Part shown: positions 34,879-34,943 of the stretch, one piece after another | How the letters are laid out: each line of letters opens with the position of its first letter | Position numbering within the stretch: the first letter of the stretch is position 1 | NCBI GenBank assembly: GCA_020722985.1 | Contig: DYJU01000017.1 | Coordinates: 1 to 34,943 of the forward strand | DNA from: Candidatus Methylomirabilis sp. | GTDB taxonomy: Bacteria > Oederibacteriota > PGYV01 > DYJU01 | DNA length: 34,943 nucleotides | Direction: 5' to 3' | The notes under the pieces: model-generated | The model's database searches: none | What the model was told of the DNA's origin: nothing | What the model saw: only the letters and a program-made list of their open reading frames with translations | Position numbers and translations under genes: made by a program

Positions 34879-34943
34879 TTAATAGTTCAGCCACAAGGAG
34901 TAATTAAAAAGTTCGTATATTAAAAAAAACACCTGGCGATGTC
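34879..34943 (+). mobile_element. MITE-like element, copy C (cut by window end)
   Basis: The first 65 bases of a third copy of the element seen at 15069-15390 and 21564-21880. It begins TTAATAGTTCAGCCAC (first base T where the others have G) and continues with AAAGTTCGTATAT and ACACCTGGCGATGTC. These align with AAGTTCATATA and ACACATGGAGGTGTC of copy B. Same orientation as B. The remainder lies outside the window. Confidence 0.6.

Overview
The window is AT-rich DNA (by eye well under 35% G+C) with standard bacterial coding. Genes are densely packed, many start codons overlap the preceding stop, and Shine-Dalgarno sites are of the AAGGAGG type. The gene set suggests a Gram-negative-type, probably anaerobic, uncultivated bacterial lineage: a cobalamin-dependent class II ribonucleotide reductase, a MoxR/DUF58/BatA/BatB set, a DUF2723 membrane protein with a lipopolysaccharide-type family 2 glycosyltransferase, GlmU, and PBP and L,D-transpeptidase peptidoglycan enzymes. 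I cannot name the phylum from sequence alone. No plasmid, phage, CRISPR, tRNA or rRNA was seen.

Layout. 72-3526: ERCC4-type nuclease, DUF2723-TPR membrane protein and glycosyltransferase in one overlapping run. 3534-9295: a TPR-penicillin-binding protein (minus strand) and, divergently, cstA-nrdJ. The two directions share one near-palindromic 35-bp promoter. 9465-15072: kinase-like/dCMP deaminase fusion, L,D-transpeptidase, moxR, DUF58, batA, batB. 15069-15390: a noncoding MITE-like element lying exactly between two convergent genes. 15394-16880 (minus): TauE/SafE permease and dolichyl-phosphate-sugar-synthase-like glycosyltransferase. 17080-18523: PRC-barrel protein and a LemA-like membrane protein. 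18480-18903: RNase P RNA, whose 5' strand of P1 and whole P3 hairpin lie inside the end of the LemA-like reading frame. 18927-21342: PHP phosphatase, HAD phosphatase, AEC permease. 21343-21983: long spacer with a second MITE copy. 21984-25034: guaB-guaA. 25064-30211: glycogen debranching enzyme, flavodoxin-fold reductase, XerC/D recombinase, metallophosphoesterase, exported nuclease, exported OB-fold protein. 30341-31976: DUF47 and PiT phosphate transporter. 31994-34506: a 54-residue four-cysteine protein not usually called, glmU, prs. 34507-34943: nested hairpins, then a third MITE copy cut by the window end.

How the genes work together. nrdJ and the dCMP deaminase supply deoxynucleotides, guaB-guaA make GMP, and prs supplies PRPP to purine synthesis. 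glmU feeds UDP-GlcNAc to the cell wall, which the PBP and L,D-transpeptidase cross-link. MoxR/DUF58/Bat proteins form a probable envelope-stress chaperone/VWA complex. DUF47-PiT imports phosphate. Several promoters follow one pattern: a TTGAC-like -35, a 17-base spacer and a -10 that is often preceded by TGN.

Most noteworthy: the rnpB/coding overlap, the symmetric divergent promoter, the MITE family with one copy supplying a stop codon, the nested hairpin array at the right end, and the small four-cysteine protein ahead of glmU.
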